DNA from: an uncultured Traorella sp.
Lineage (GTDB): Bacteria > Bacillota_I > Bacilli_A > Erysipelotrichales > Erysipelotrichaceae
Direction of reading: 5' to 3'
Assembly: GCA_945938205.1 (NCBI GenBank)
Contig: CAMEUL010000033.1
Coordinates: 1 to 10,163, forward strand
Length of the DNA stretch: 10,163 bases
The notes under the pieces are model-generated. The model was not told the DNA's origin. It searched no databases and saw only the letters and a list, made by a program, of their open reading frames with translations. The translations under genes were made by a program, and so were the position numbers. Every line of letters starts with the position of its first letter. Positions within the stretch are counted from its first letter, which is position 1. Below are positions 1 through 6,796 of this stretch, in pieces.

Positions 1-294
1 AAATGCCTGATCTCCGATTCTTTCCATATCACTGATCATTTTCAAAGCACTGGATACCAAACGAAGATCACTGGCAACAGGCTGCTGTTCAAGCAAGAGT
101 TTCATACATAAATGTTCAATTTCTCTTTCCTTCAGATTAATTTCATTTTCAATATCCACCACTTTTTCTTTAATTTCATCCTTTTTTGTTTTCATATTGG
201 AAATCGCAAAAGTAATGGCTCCAATGCACAGATCGCCCATTTGTATCAGTTCATCATTCAGCTGTTTGAGCTGTTCATCATAACATTTTCTCAT
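1..294 (-). CDS. phoU: PhoU phosphate-signalling regulator, N-terminal part (cut by window edge)
   Basis: The reading frame starts MRKCYDEQLKQLNDELIQMG and stays open for 98 codons to the left edge, so the C-terminal half is missing. PhoU is a cytoplasmic helical-bundle protein that links the Pst transporter to the Pho two-component system and restrains phosphate uptake when phosphate is plentiful. The first PhoU repeat is visible: a long charged helix followed by EQQPVASDLR (about residues 69-78) and the family signature ISDMERIGDQA near residue 96, whose acidic and polar residues belong to the metal-binding surface in solved PhoU structures. The start lies one base after the pstB stop codon (TAAAATG), with an AGGAAGG ribosome binding site at 305-311 inside the pstB 3' end. 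Its place as last pst gene is the standard one. PhoR/PhoP genes, if linked, would lie beyond the window. Confidence 0.95.
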   Translation of the reverse strand, partial: MRKCYDEQLKQLNDELIQMGDLCIGAITFAISNMKTKKDEIKEKVVDIENEINLKEREIEHLCMKLLLEQQPVASDLRLVSSALKMISDMERIGDQAF

Positions 295-295
295 T

Positions 296-1045
296 TTATC
301 CAAACCTTCCTGTAATATAATCTTCCGTCTTTTTATTTTCCGGCATGGAGAACAGTTTTTCTGTTTTGTCATATTCAATCAGATCTCCCAAAAGGAAGAA
401 GGCTGTTTTATCTGAAATACGAGCTGCCTGCTGCATATTATGGGTTACCATAATAATGGTATACTTTTTCTTCAGATCCATGACAAGATCTTCAATCTTT
501 GATGTGGAAATAGGATCCAAAGCACTGGTTGGTTCATCCATCAATAATACTTCTGGATTGACAGCCAAGGCTCGGGCGATGCATAATCGCTGCTGCTGTC
601 CTCCGGACAGAGAAAGAGCACTTTTGTTTAAACGATCTTTCACTTCATCCCATAAAGCAGCCCCTTTTAGTGCTTCTTCCACGATCTGATTCAATTGTTT
701 TTTATCTTTGATTCCATGCGTTTTGGGTCCAAAAGCTACATTTTCATAAATGCTCATTGGAAAAGGATTGGGTTTCTGAAAGACCATGCCCACTTTTTTT
801 CTTAAACGATTGATATCAATTTTTGAATAAATATCCACATGGTCCAGTTCAACAGAACCTGTGATCTTACACCCTTCCACAAGATCATTCATCCGATTCA
901 AGCATTTCAAAAAAGTAGATTTTCCACAGCCACTCGGTCCAATAAAAGCAGTGACTTGGTTTTCTTCAATTTCCATGCTGATATTTTTCAAAGCCTGAAA
1001 ATCACCATAGTATAAATTTAAGTTTCTCACAGAGATCTTACTCAT
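296..1045 (-). CDS. pstB: Phosphate ABC transporter ATP-binding protein PstB
   Basis: This 249-residue ATPase energises phosphate import through the PstCA channel on the cytoplasmic face of the membrane. All ABC motifs are present: Walker A GPSGCGKST (36-44), Q-loop VFQKPNPFPMSIYENV with Gln90, signature LSGGQ (146-150), Walker B LLMDEP with catalytic Glu171, and switch His202 in VTHNMQQA. NPFPMSIYEN after the Q-loop and the C-terminal EDYITGRFG are specific to PstB among ABC ATPases. Length matches the family (about 250). The frame is open further upstream to a Met at 1096, but the start at 1045 is chosen because it gives MSKISVRNLNLYYG, the normal PstB N-terminus, and has GGAGG five or six bases upstream. 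The gene overlaps the end of pstA by 8 bases, which suggests coupled translation. Confidence 0.98.
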   Translation of the reverse strand: MSKISVRNLNLYYGDFQALKNISMEIEENQVTAFIGPSGCGKSTFLKCLNRMNDLVEGCKITGSVELDHVDIYSKIDINRLRKKVGMVFQKPNPFPMSIYENVAFGPKTHGIKDKKQLNQIVEEALKGAALWDEVKDRLNKSALSLSGGQQQRLCIARALAVNPEVLLMDEPTSALDPISTSKIEDLVMDLKKKYTIIMVTHNMQQAARISDKTAFFLLGDLIEYDKTEKLFSMPENKKTEDYITGRFG

Positions 1046-1886
1046 GTTGTCCTCCCATCTTCTTTGCCAGCAGATTTGACAATGCATTGATGACAATCAC
1101 CAAAAGCAAAAGTACGACCGCTGTTCCATAGGCTTCTTTTACATATAATCCTTCACTTAATAATGCGTACATATGAACGGAAAGACTTCTTCCGGACAGC
1201 GTGACATTGGCAGCGATCTGTGGCAGTGTCCCCGCAGTATAAATCAAAGCAGCACTCTCTCCTACGATTCGTCCAATACTTAAAATGACACCATTCAAGA
1301 TACCCGGCAAAGCACTCGGCAAAACAATTTTAAAAATAGTCCGAACTTTGCCGGCTCCTAAGCCATAGCTTCCTTCACGATAACTGTCAGGAACAGCCTT
1401 CAGTGCTTCTTCCGTGGTTCTCATGATGAGTGGCAAGATCATGATGGAAAGCGTCAGCACACCGGCAATCAGAGAATAATCCAATTTACAGAAAATACAA
1501 AGAAATAACATACCAAACAAACCAAAAATGATAGAAGGAATTCCACTTAATGTTTCCGTAGTCAAACGCACAACTTCCACAAACCGACTTCCTTTTTTCG
1601 CATATTCCACAAGATAAATCGCACTTCCAATGCCAAACGGCAAAGCAATCAGCAAAGATAAGACTGTCATGATCACCGTATTCACAAGTGCCGGTATCAT
1701 CGATACATTATCCGAAGTATATTTCCATTCAAACTGTTTCAAAGACAAATTCGGGATTCCCTGAATCAGAACATAGGCAACCATGATGATCAAAATCGCC
1801 ATGGTGAGAATTGCACTGATCTTCACAAATGCTTTTAAAACACTTGAAAGCTTATCCTTCTGAATAACTTTCAAATCATCCATCAT
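1038..1886 (-). CDS. pstA: Phosphate ABC transporter permease PstA
   Basis: This 282-residue inner-membrane permease forms the phosphate channel with PstC. About six hydrophobic segments can be seen (roughly 22-42, 66-92, 112-132, 138-156, 192-215 and 253-275). The cytoplasmic EAA loop that contacts PstB spans about 158-195 (TTEEALKAVPDSYREGSYGL and following ALGAGK-like turn), and IVGESAAL at 207-214 is the PstA version of the GE-A motif. The DLSGIPSI-type stretch appears as TLSGIPSIIFG near 112-122. Translation starts in the ATGA overlap with the pstC stop. AGGAGG lies five bases before the Met at 1886 and eight before a second Met at 1883, so either Met could be used. The 3' end overlaps pstB by 8 bases. 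Confidence 0.97.
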   Translation of the reverse strand: MMDDLKVIQKDKLSSVLKAFVKISAILTMAILIIMVAYVLIQGIPNLSLKQFEWKYTSDNVSMIPALVNTVIMTVLSLLIALPFGIGSAIYLVEYAKKGSRFVEVVRLTTETLSGIPSIIFGLFGMLFLCIFCKLDYSLIAGVLTLSIMILPLIMRTTEEALKAVPDSYREGSYGLGAGKVRTIFKIVLPSALPGILNGVILSIGRIVGESAALIYTAGTLPQIAANVTLSGRSLSVHMYALLSEGLYVKEAYGTAVVLLLLVIVINALSNLLAKKMGGQHE

Positions 1887-2731
1887 GAAATCCTCCTTTT
1901 CAAAAAGGCAAAAGCCAAATTGATGATCAGAATAAAGAGAAACAAAACGACCGCTGTCGCAATCAAAGCTTCACGATGAAGATCTGTTGCATATCCCATT
2001 TCAAGAACAATATTGGTTGTCAGTGTTCTTCCTCCCGAAAAGATATCAAATGGCAAGATTGCTTGATTTCCAATCACAAAACTCACCGCCATCGTTTCAC
2101 CAATCGCTCTTCCTAAGCCTAAGATCACGCCCGCAATGATCCCGCTTTTCGCAGCCGGCACACTGGCAAAGAACACACTTCTTTCATGTGTTGCACCTAA
2201 TGCCAAGGCACCTTCATAATAAGCAGGATCCACTGCCTTCAAGCTTGATTCAGACACCGAGATGATTGTCGGCAATATCATGATTCCTAAAAGAAAGCCA
2301 GCCGTAAAAATACTCTTTCCGCTTCCACCCAGCAAGATTCTTAAAGCAGGAACAATGCATACAAGACCAAAAAAGCCATAAACAATGGAAGGAATTCCTG
2401 CCAAAAGATCAATAACAGATTTTAATTTCGGATAGACTTTTTTGGGACAGTAATAAACCAGATAAATAGCACAAAAAAGCCCAATCGGTACTCCAAACAC
2501 AAAGGCCAGCAAAGTTACTTCAATGCTTCCCAAGATCATCGGAAGAATGCCAAAAACATCATTTAAAGGTTTCCAGCTTGTTCCAAAAATAAAATCTACC
2601 ACACCTATTTTCATCATTGTGCCAAAACCATTCACAAATAAAAACGCACAAATCAGAAAAACACATAAAACAGAAGTGGATGCAATGGCTGTAAACAGCC
2701 ACTGCATCGCTTTTTCTCTATAAGATTTCAT
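1883..2731 (-). CDS. pstC: Phosphate ABC transporter permease PstC
   Basis: This 282-residue permease is the partner of PstA in the phosphate channel. Hydrophobic segments are visible at about 11-35, 63-93, 107-130, 141-160, 195-222 and 256-278. The EAA loop lies at about 160-195 (ESSLKAVDPAYYEGALALGA), and GRAIGETMAV (207-216) is the PstC counterpart of the PstA GES motif. LLAGIPSIVYGFFG (109-122) is a typical PstC stretch. Its start is one base after the pstS stop (TAAAATG), and I see no convincing Shine-Dalgarno sequence upstream, only AT-rich coding sequence of pstS. Initiation therefore probably depends on ribosomes finishing pstS. The gene ends in a 4-base overlap with pstA. Confidence 0.97.
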   Translation of the reverse strand: MKSYREKAMQWLFTAIASTSVLCVFLICAFLFVNGFGTMMKIGVVDFIFGTSWKPLNDVFGILPMILGSIEVTLLAFVFGVPIGLFCAIYLVYYCPKKVYPKLKSVIDLLAGIPSIVYGFFGLVCIVPALRILLGGSGKSIFTAGFLLGIMILPTIISVSESSLKAVDPAYYEGALALGATHERSVFFASVPAAKSGIIAGVILGLGRAIGETMAVSFVIGNQAILPFDIFSGGRTLTTNIVLEMGYATDLHREALIATAVVLFLFILIINLAFAFLKRRIS

Positions 2732-2732
2732 T

Positions 2733-3584
2733 TTATTTCAGATCAGCGAAAGAAGTAATTTCACCTGTGAATATTTTGGTAATCTGTTCTGATGTACATC
2801 CTTCTATTTCAGAAGCATTGTTTACGATCACAGCAATTCCATCGATTGCAATTTTTGTAGATTGAACACCTTTGGCAATCTCACTGTCCTTCAGTTCGCG
2901 GCTAGCCATCCCAATATCACATAAACCGTCAATTGTATTGGTGACTCCCGTTGATGAATCTGACTGTTGTACATCGATCGTAACATTTGGATTTAACGCT
3001 ATATAAGCTTCCTTCAGTTTTTCCATGACCGGTGTCACTGAGGAACTGCCTGCAACTTTAACCTTTCCGCTCAGATTAGAAGAAGTATATTCTCCTGTAT
3101 TTCCCTCAGAAATATAACCAGCTTTTTCTACAACTTCCTGTCCCTGTTTGCTTAAGATGAAAGCCAAGAAATCATTGGCAACTTCACTCAATTCATCTTT
3201 TGTAACCACATTGAATGGACGGCTCACCTTATAAGTACCTGATTTAATATTTTCAACTGTAGCTTCAGCACCATCGATCTTTAGTGCCTTCACATCTGAG
3301 TTTAAAGATCCCAGTGAAATATATCCAATCGCATTTGGATCTCCGCTCACTGTCGTGATCATGACCGAAGTTGAATTTGTTTCTTCCGCTTTTTCATAAG
3401 TTCTATCTACCTTCTGACCGGATTCATCTTTCTGTTCAATGCCAAACAATTCAATGAATGCTCCACGTGTTCCACTTCCCTGTTCACGTGTCAATACATG
3501 AATCGTATCATCCTGCTTGACACCACAGGCACATGCCATCATCAGCAATCCTGCAATAAGACATCCTTTCATCAGTTTTTTCAT
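2733..3584 (-). CDS. pstS: Phosphate-binding lipoprotein PstS with circularly permuted domain order
   Basis: This is the extracellular phosphate receptor for PstCAB, anchored as a lipoprotein. The start chosen gives MKKLMKGCLIAGLLMMACACG, a lipoprotein signal peptide with lipidation probably at the first Cys of ACAC. An ATG at 3596 is four codons earlier but directly abuts the ribosome binding site. Two in-frame TAG codons lie just upstream, so nothing is missing at the 5' end. Counting from 3584, the mature protein opens with IHVLTREQGSGTRGAF (about 28-43) and IGYISLGSL, ending that half at GYISEGNTGEY. It then continues with KVKVAGSSSVTPVMEKL (174-190), IGMASRELKDSE and AIDGIAVIVN, stopping at IFTGEITSFADLK. 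In ordinary PstS these two blocks occur in the opposite order. All ligand-loop motifs remain (GSSS, GSGTR, SREL), so I infer a working binder. Total length (283) is normal for PstS. Confidence 0.93.
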   Translation of the reverse strand: MKKLMKGCLIAGLLMMACACGVKQDDTIHVLTREQGSGTRGAFIELFGIEQKDESGQKVDRTYEKAEETNSTSVMITTVSGDPNAIGYISLGSLNSDVKALKIDGAEATVENIKSGTYKVSRPFNVVTKDELSEVANDFLAFILSKQGQEVVEKAGYISEGNTGEYTSSNLSGKVKVAGSSSVTPVMEKLKEAYIALNPNVTIDVQQSDSSTGVTNTIDGLCDIGMASRELKDSEIAKGVQSTKIAIDGIAVIVNNASEIEGCTSEQITKIFTGEITSFADLK

Positions 3585-3596
3585 AGTATTTTCCAT

Positions 3597-3603
3597 CTCC
3601 TTT
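3597..3603 (-). promoter_or_regulatory. Ribosome binding site of pstS
   Basis: On the minus strand AAAGGAG directly touches the ATG at 3596 with no spacer, but is 12 bases before the ATG at 3584. A spacing of zero is not usable, so the site argues for the downstream start, which also gives the more typical MKK signal peptide. Confidence 0.6.
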
Positions 3604-3619
3604 ATCTACTACGCTTACG

Positions 3620-3648
3620 ATTATAAAGATGACATGTAAAAGTGAAAG
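3620..3648 (-). promoter_or_regulatory. Probable promoter of the pst operon
   Basis: On the minus strand a perfect -10 box TATAAT occupies 3620-3625. Seventeen bases upstream is CTTTCA (3643-3648), a poor match to TTGACA. A strong -10 with a weak -35 is the usual layout of promoters that need an activator such as PhoP/PhoB. It lies in the only gap between the preceding terminator and pstS. Confidence 0.55.
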
Positions 3649-3662
3649 CATACCAAAGTAAA
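3635..3662 (-). promoter_or_regulatory. Candidate PhoP-type binding repeats upstream of pstS
   Basis: On the minus strand TTTACT (3657-3662) and TTTACA (3635-3640) are spaced 22 bases apart, two helical turns, with TTTCAC (3642-3647) between them. Bacillus PhoP binds TT(A/C/T)ACA-like repeats at about 11-base period over or upstream of the -35. The half-turn copy at 11 bases is not recognisable, so this is a suggestive match only. Confidence 0.3.
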
Positions 3663-3670
3663 GATTGCGT

Positions 3671-3697
3671 AAAAAAAGCAAGAATTGAATCTTGCTT
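3671..3697 (-). terminator. Rho-independent terminator after the prepilin-like gene
   Basis: Read on the minus strand, AAGCAAGA pairs with TCTTGCTT around a six-base loop TTCAAT, and the run of seven T begins in the last stem base pairs. It begins about six bases after the prepilin-like stop codon and insulates that gene from the pst promoter just downstream. Confidence 0.85.
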
Positions 3698-3702
3698 AGT
3701 TC

Positions 3703-4281
3703 TTAATATGTTGTTTTCTCTATAATGGTAATCTTACCGTTAGGGACACAGCTGATTCTATATAATGTACCTGAATCAACATGTTGAAGAAAAAACTTAT
3801 ACTCAGTAAAATTAATACCTTTTGAAAAATCTATAGGATCTGGGTTTCCATCATTTGAAGCAATATCATCAATTTCATAAGAAACAACTGAATTAGCATC
3901 TTTTGCAGTAAAAACAACTTTCCAAATATTGTAACCTTCATAAACTGTATCTCCTGGCCTCAAATCAAGCCCCGTTAGATTCTGATATACACTTCCAAAT
4001 CCATAAAATGTATATAATCCTTCTTGAGTCAAATAACCAGCAATATCTTTTTCAAATTGTCCCCAAGTCAAACCTGTTTTATCCTGATCATCAATTGTTG
4101 CTTTTGCAGTTGCAATTTGAATATCATTCATATAAGTTCTGACGACAGTATACACTTTCGCATCATCGGCTTCATGAATGTATTTCAAAACAGAAGGAAC
4201 AGCGACAGCCATCAAGACAGCCAACACTACGACAACAACAATGATTTCAATTAAAGTAAATCCTTTCTTATTCTTTCTCAT
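3703..4281 (-). CDS. Type IV prepilin-like / pseudopilin protein, stand-alone
   Basis: The 192-residue protein starts MRKNKKG|FTLIEIIVVVVV: a short basic leader ending in Gly7, cleavage by a prepilin peptidase before Phe8, and the conserved Glu at mature position 5. A hydrophobic alpha helix runs to about residue 30 and continues as an amphipathic helix to about 60. This is the N-terminal methylation domain shared by type IV pilins, ComG pseudopilins and type II secretion pseudopilins. The C-terminal part (LTGLDLRPGDTVYEGYNIWK and onward) is not one I recognise and has a single Cys, so no disulfide-bonded loop. AGGAG with a good spacing precedes the start. No assembly ATPase, platform protein or prepilin peptidase is in the window. 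Its role (competence, pilus minor subunit or surface structure) cannot be decided from sequence alone. Confidence 0.85.
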   Translation of the reverse strand: MRKNKKGFTLIEIIVVVVVLAVLMAVAVPSVLKYIHEADDAKVYTVVRTYMNDIQIATAKATIDDQDKTGLTWGQFEKDIAGYLTQEGLYTFYGFGSVYQNLTGLDLRPGDTVYEGYNIWKVVFTAKDANSVVSYEIDDIASNDGNPDPIDFSKGINFTEYKFFLQHVDSGTLYRISCVPNGKITIIEKTTY

Positions 4282-4302
4282 AATACTATTCTCCTCAAGG
4301 AT

Positions 4303-4330
4303 ATTCTAACTTATTTAATAAATAAATCAA
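4303..4330 (-). promoter_or_regulatory. Possible promoter of the prepilin-like gene
   Basis: On the minus strand TTGATT (4325-4330) and TAGAAT (4303-4308) are 16 bases apart in the 52-base gap after the phospholipase gene. The match is reasonable, but the region is very AT-rich, so chance is a real possibility. No terminator separates it from the upstream gene, so read-through is also possible. Confidence 0.4.
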
Positions 4331-4333
4331 TTC

Positions 4334-5185
4334 TTAATCATTTAAAAAACTTCTGATTTCTTCAATTCTTTTCTTTGTATCTTCATATCCAAGATCATAC
4401 CATTTTCCTAGCTTATCACTATCTGTGGTATATCTTGTAATTCCCATATCCATACTTGGACGCAAGATGAGTGCTTTTCCTTCTTTTTCAAGATTTTTGA
4501 TGCAATCCCACTGCTTTTGATAATTCAAATGACGGATACTCAGATCCTTCGCAACATAAGGTTCTTTGCGATAGATTCTCTTGGCAAGATTGACCTGCCA
4601 TTTTCCGGCTTCTTTTCGCACATAGTTTTCTTCCTTAGTAGAGATGAAAACTACTTTTTCACAGCCTTGATTGATGGCACGTTCTACTGGGATCATATCA
4701 ATGAGTCCCCCATCCATATAACGCTTGCCATCAATGACTACAGATCGTGTCAGCATCAGTAAAGAACAGGCTGCTTTCACGACAGAACCATCTTCACGAT
4801 ACATGGCTTTATTGAAGTATTCAATTTCTCCATTTTCAATATTATAGAGTCCCATTTCCAGTTCACAAGGATTGTTGCGGAATACCTCTATATCTAAAGG
4901 AGCTTTTTCTTCCACAAAATCATAAGTTGAATTAATTCCAAAAATCGTTTTTTCATGAAGGATCGGATACAATCCCACTGCTTCTTTACGGCAAGTTGAA
5001 TCAACACCTGTAACTCTTAAACGGTCTTTTTGTTTTGAGACATAAGCTAACAGACAAAATGCACCGGCACTGATTCCTGCAGTATATGGAAATTCAATCC
5101 CATAATCCAAAAAGCATTCCAAAACTCCTGCGGTATAGGCAGCTTTCGTGCCTCCTCCTTCACAGATCAATCCGTTTTTACTCAT
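4334..5185 (-). CDS. Patatin-like phospholipase (YjjU-like family)
   Basis: The 283-residue protein is a predicted serine acyl hydrolase acting on phospholipid or other acyl esters. Patatin hallmarks are complete: glycine-rich oxyanion loop CEGGGTKAAYTAGVL (8-22), nucleophile elbow GISAG with Ser39, and DGG at 158-160 with Asp158 of the Ser-Asp dyad. There is no signal peptide or membrane segment, so the protein is probably cytoplasmic. The compact single-domain form with a basic C-terminal region resembles the bacterial YjjU group rather than ExoU-type toxins; that grouping is from memory of the family. The start at 5185 has AAGGAG six bases upstream. It lies 10 bases downstream of the cardiolipin synthase gene, with the binding site overlapping that gene's stop, so the two are probably one transcript. 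Substrate is unknown. Confidence 0.9.
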   Translation of the reverse strand: MSKNGLICEGGGTKAAYTAGVLECFLDYGIEFPYTAGISAGAFCLLAYVSKQKDRLRVTGVDSTCRKEAVGLYPILHEKTIFGINSTYDFVEEKAPLDIEVFRNNPCELEMGLYNIENGEIEYFNKAMYREDGSVVKAACSLLMLTRSVVIDGKRYMDGGLIDMIPVERAINQGCEKVVFISTKEENYVRKEAGKWQVNLAKRIYRKEPYVAKDLSIRHLNYQKQWDCIKNLEKEGKALILRPSMDMGITRYTTDSDKLGKWYDLGYEDTKKRIEEIRSFLND

Positions 5186-5191
5186 AAATAA

Positions 5192-5197
5192 CTCCTT
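5192..5197 (-). promoter_or_regulatory. Ribosome binding site of the patatin gene, overlapping the cls stop codon
   Basis: On the minus strand the cls stop TAA runs straight into GGAG, so AAGGAG shares two bases with the stop codon. A ribosome ending on cls would be positioned on this site, which points to translational coupling of the two lipid genes. Confidence 0.7.
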
Positions 5198-6722
5198 ACA
5201 ATAACGGTGAAAATAAATTCAAAATCGAACGTAATATACGTAACAGCACATTGGTTTTCATATATTCTTCAATCGTGATTTCATGACATGAATCCAATGT
5301 TTTCAAAAAATCATCTCGACAGCTTTCAATCGCTTTTGACTTATACATCCAGACACCACATTCAAAATGCAGGAAATAACTGCGGTAATCCAGATTGATA
5401 CTGCCTATGATACCCAGTTCATCATCAGAAACCAGTGTTTTCGCATGAACAAAACCAGGCGTATATTCGTAAATGCGCACATTGCTTTCAAGCAGTGTCT
5501 GATAATTAGATTTTGTTACCTGATTGACCAGTTTTTTATCAGGAATAGCAGGAACCATGATACGAACATCGATGCCATTTTTTCCAGCCAGTTCCAGTGA
5601 ATCACGCATGACATTATCCAAAATCAGATAAGGTGTCTGTATATAAATATATTTCTTGGCACTGTGAATCAGATTCAGATGTGAACTTTCCCCAACGCTC
5701 TCATCATCTGTAGGTGAATCACTGAACGGTACTACATAGCCATCATCTTCAGCTTCAAAAGATGGAGTAAAATAAACATAATCACTCTTTTCATTGGCTC
5801 CATGATCCCAAAACTGTAAAAACATGATCGTAAGATTTGAAACAGCTTCTCCCTTTATCATGATACCCTGATCACGCCAATGACCAAATACCATTTTTTC
5901 ATTCATATATTCATCTGCCAGATTGATACCGCCAGTAAATCCTACTTTATTGTCAATGACAGTAATTTTACGATGGTCACGATTGTTCATCTGAATAGCT
6001 AAACGCGCGGTGATTGGATTGAATATCTTGCATTGAATGCCTCGTTTCCGTAGTTTCGCATCAAATCCTTCTTTTACTTTTACAATGCATCCTGCATCAT
6101 CATAAAGAAGACGAACATCGACTCCGGCTTTTGCTTTTTCTTCAAGAATATCCAGAATATCGTTCAACATTTTCCCTTCTTCCAGAATAAAGTATTCCAG
6201 AAAAATGAATTTTTCTGCTTTCTTCAATTCTGTAATCATGGTTTCATAGTATTTTTCGCCGCTTTCAATAAAAGTCGTCTGTGTTTTTTGATAACATGGA
6301 TAACCTGCATATTTCATGAAGTAATTGGCCTGCTTGGCTGCCTCCAAACTTTCATTTTTGAGCTGATCCATGACCTCTTTCTTCTTAACAAGTAAGCCTT
6401 CTGTATGCTGTTTACTGTCTTTTACGGTCCTTCTCAGTTCCTTTGGCACTTTTTTTCCGCCAAACATGATGTATAAAAGACCTCCAAAGGTTGGGACAAT
6501 CAGGATAATGGTGATCCATGCCAGCTTATATCCAGGATTATCATGCCGGTTATATATATAAATTACTACGAGAATACTGATGATTTTAAATACTACTGTA
6601 AGGGTCTTTGAATTCGCTGAAAGCAAAGACAAAAGCAAATACAGCAAAAACAATTCAAACAGAATTATATAAGCCGTCATCATTGGCTTGCTGAAAAGTG
6701 TATTAATCAGTCTCTTTTTCAT
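5196..6722 (-). CDS. cls: Cardiolipin synthase, phospholipase D superfamily
   Basis: The 508-residue membrane enzyme joins two phosphatidylglycerol molecules to give cardiolipin and glycerol. The N-terminal region has three hydrophobic segments at about 16-36, 41-58 and 67-87 with NPGYKLAWI between, the usual PLDc_N anchor. Two complete HKD motifs follow: H250-R-K252-(4)-D257 within NNRDHRKITVIDNKVGFTGG, and H426-A-K428-(4)-D433 within FVHAKTLVSDDELGIIGSIN. The QTPYLILD stretch (362-369) and the hydrophobic C-terminal tail RILRSILNLFSPLL are typical of bacterial Cls, and the length matches (about 480-510). AGGAG lies five bases before the start. A -10 box at 6743-6748 follows the upstream terminator, so the gene probably heads its own unit with the downstream patatin gene. 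It is a family paralogue of several Cls forms; ClsA-like is most likely. Confidence 0.94.
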   Translation of the reverse strand: MKKRLINTLFSKPMMTAYIILFELFLLYLLLSLLSANSKTLTVVFKIISILVVIYIYNRHDNPGYKLAWITIILIVPTFGGLLYIMFGGKKVPKELRRTVKDSKQHTEGLLVKKKEVMDQLKNESLEAAKQANYFMKYAGYPCYQKTQTTFIESGEKYYETMITELKKAEKFIFLEYFILEEGKMLNDILDILEEKAKAGVDVRLLYDDAGCIVKVKEGFDAKLRKRGIQCKIFNPITARLAIQMNNRDHRKITVIDNKVGFTGGINLADEYMNEKMVFGHWRDQGIMIKGEAVSNLTIMFLQFWDHGANEKSDYVYFTPSFEAEDDGYVVPFSDSPTDDESVGESSHLNLIHSAKKYIYIQTPYLILDNVMRDSLELAGKNGIDVRIMVPAIPDKKLVNQVTKSNYQTLLESNVRIYEYTPGFVHAKTLVSDDELGIIGSINLDYRSYFLHFECGVWMYKSKAIESCRDDFLKTLDSCHEITIEEYMKTNVLLRILRSILNLFSPLL

Positions 6723-6742
6723 AACTTCTCCTAATAACGCAT

Positions 6743-6748
6743 ATTATA
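6743..6748 (-). promoter_or_regulatory. -10 box of the probable cls promoter
   Basis: A perfect TATAAT on the minus strand sits 20 bases before the cls start and downstream of the preceding terminator. The position of a -35 box falls in the terminator T-run (TTTTTT at 6766-6771), which is not a good match, so the promoter would be weak or activator-dependent. Confidence 0.45.
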
Positions 6749-6763
6749 CCTCAATTTCGCAAG

Positions 6764-6796
6764 AAAAAAAAGTGCGAGTTATATATCAACCCACAC
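6764..6796 (-). terminator. Rho-independent terminator overlapping the end of the YhhN-family gene
   Basis: On the minus strand GTGTGGGTT (6788-6796) pairs with AACTCGCAC (6772-6780) across a seven-base loop: nine base pairs with two G-U wobbles, then eight T. The 5' arm is the last coding codons of the gene and the first base of its TGA stop lies in the stem. Confidence 0.85.

Noticed and set aside
345..689. 114-codon open frame on the plus strand opposite pstB
   Set aside because: It is antisense to strongly conserved PstB coding sequence, has no family resemblance and no ribosome binding site; other plus-strand frames in the window are the same kind of shadow.
1046..1096. Longer N-terminus for PstB starting at 1096
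   Set aside because: The extra 17 residues lie within pstA in another frame, have no PstB homology that I recognise, and the strong ribosome binding site serves 1045.
3703..4281. Prepilin-like gene as part of the pst operon
   Set aside because: A strong terminator and a separate promoter lie between it and pstS, so they are independent units that merely share direction.
4311..4325. Hairpin TTATTT-ATT-AAATAA after the patatin gene as a terminator
   Set aside because: The stem is made of A-T pairs only, has a three-base loop and no T-run after it; it is expected by chance in such AT-rich sequence.
6757..6777. TCGCA/TGCGA hairpin around the T-run upstream of cls
   Set aside because: Only five pairs with a loop of T residues, and its bases overlap the better nine-pair terminator arm; probably incidental.
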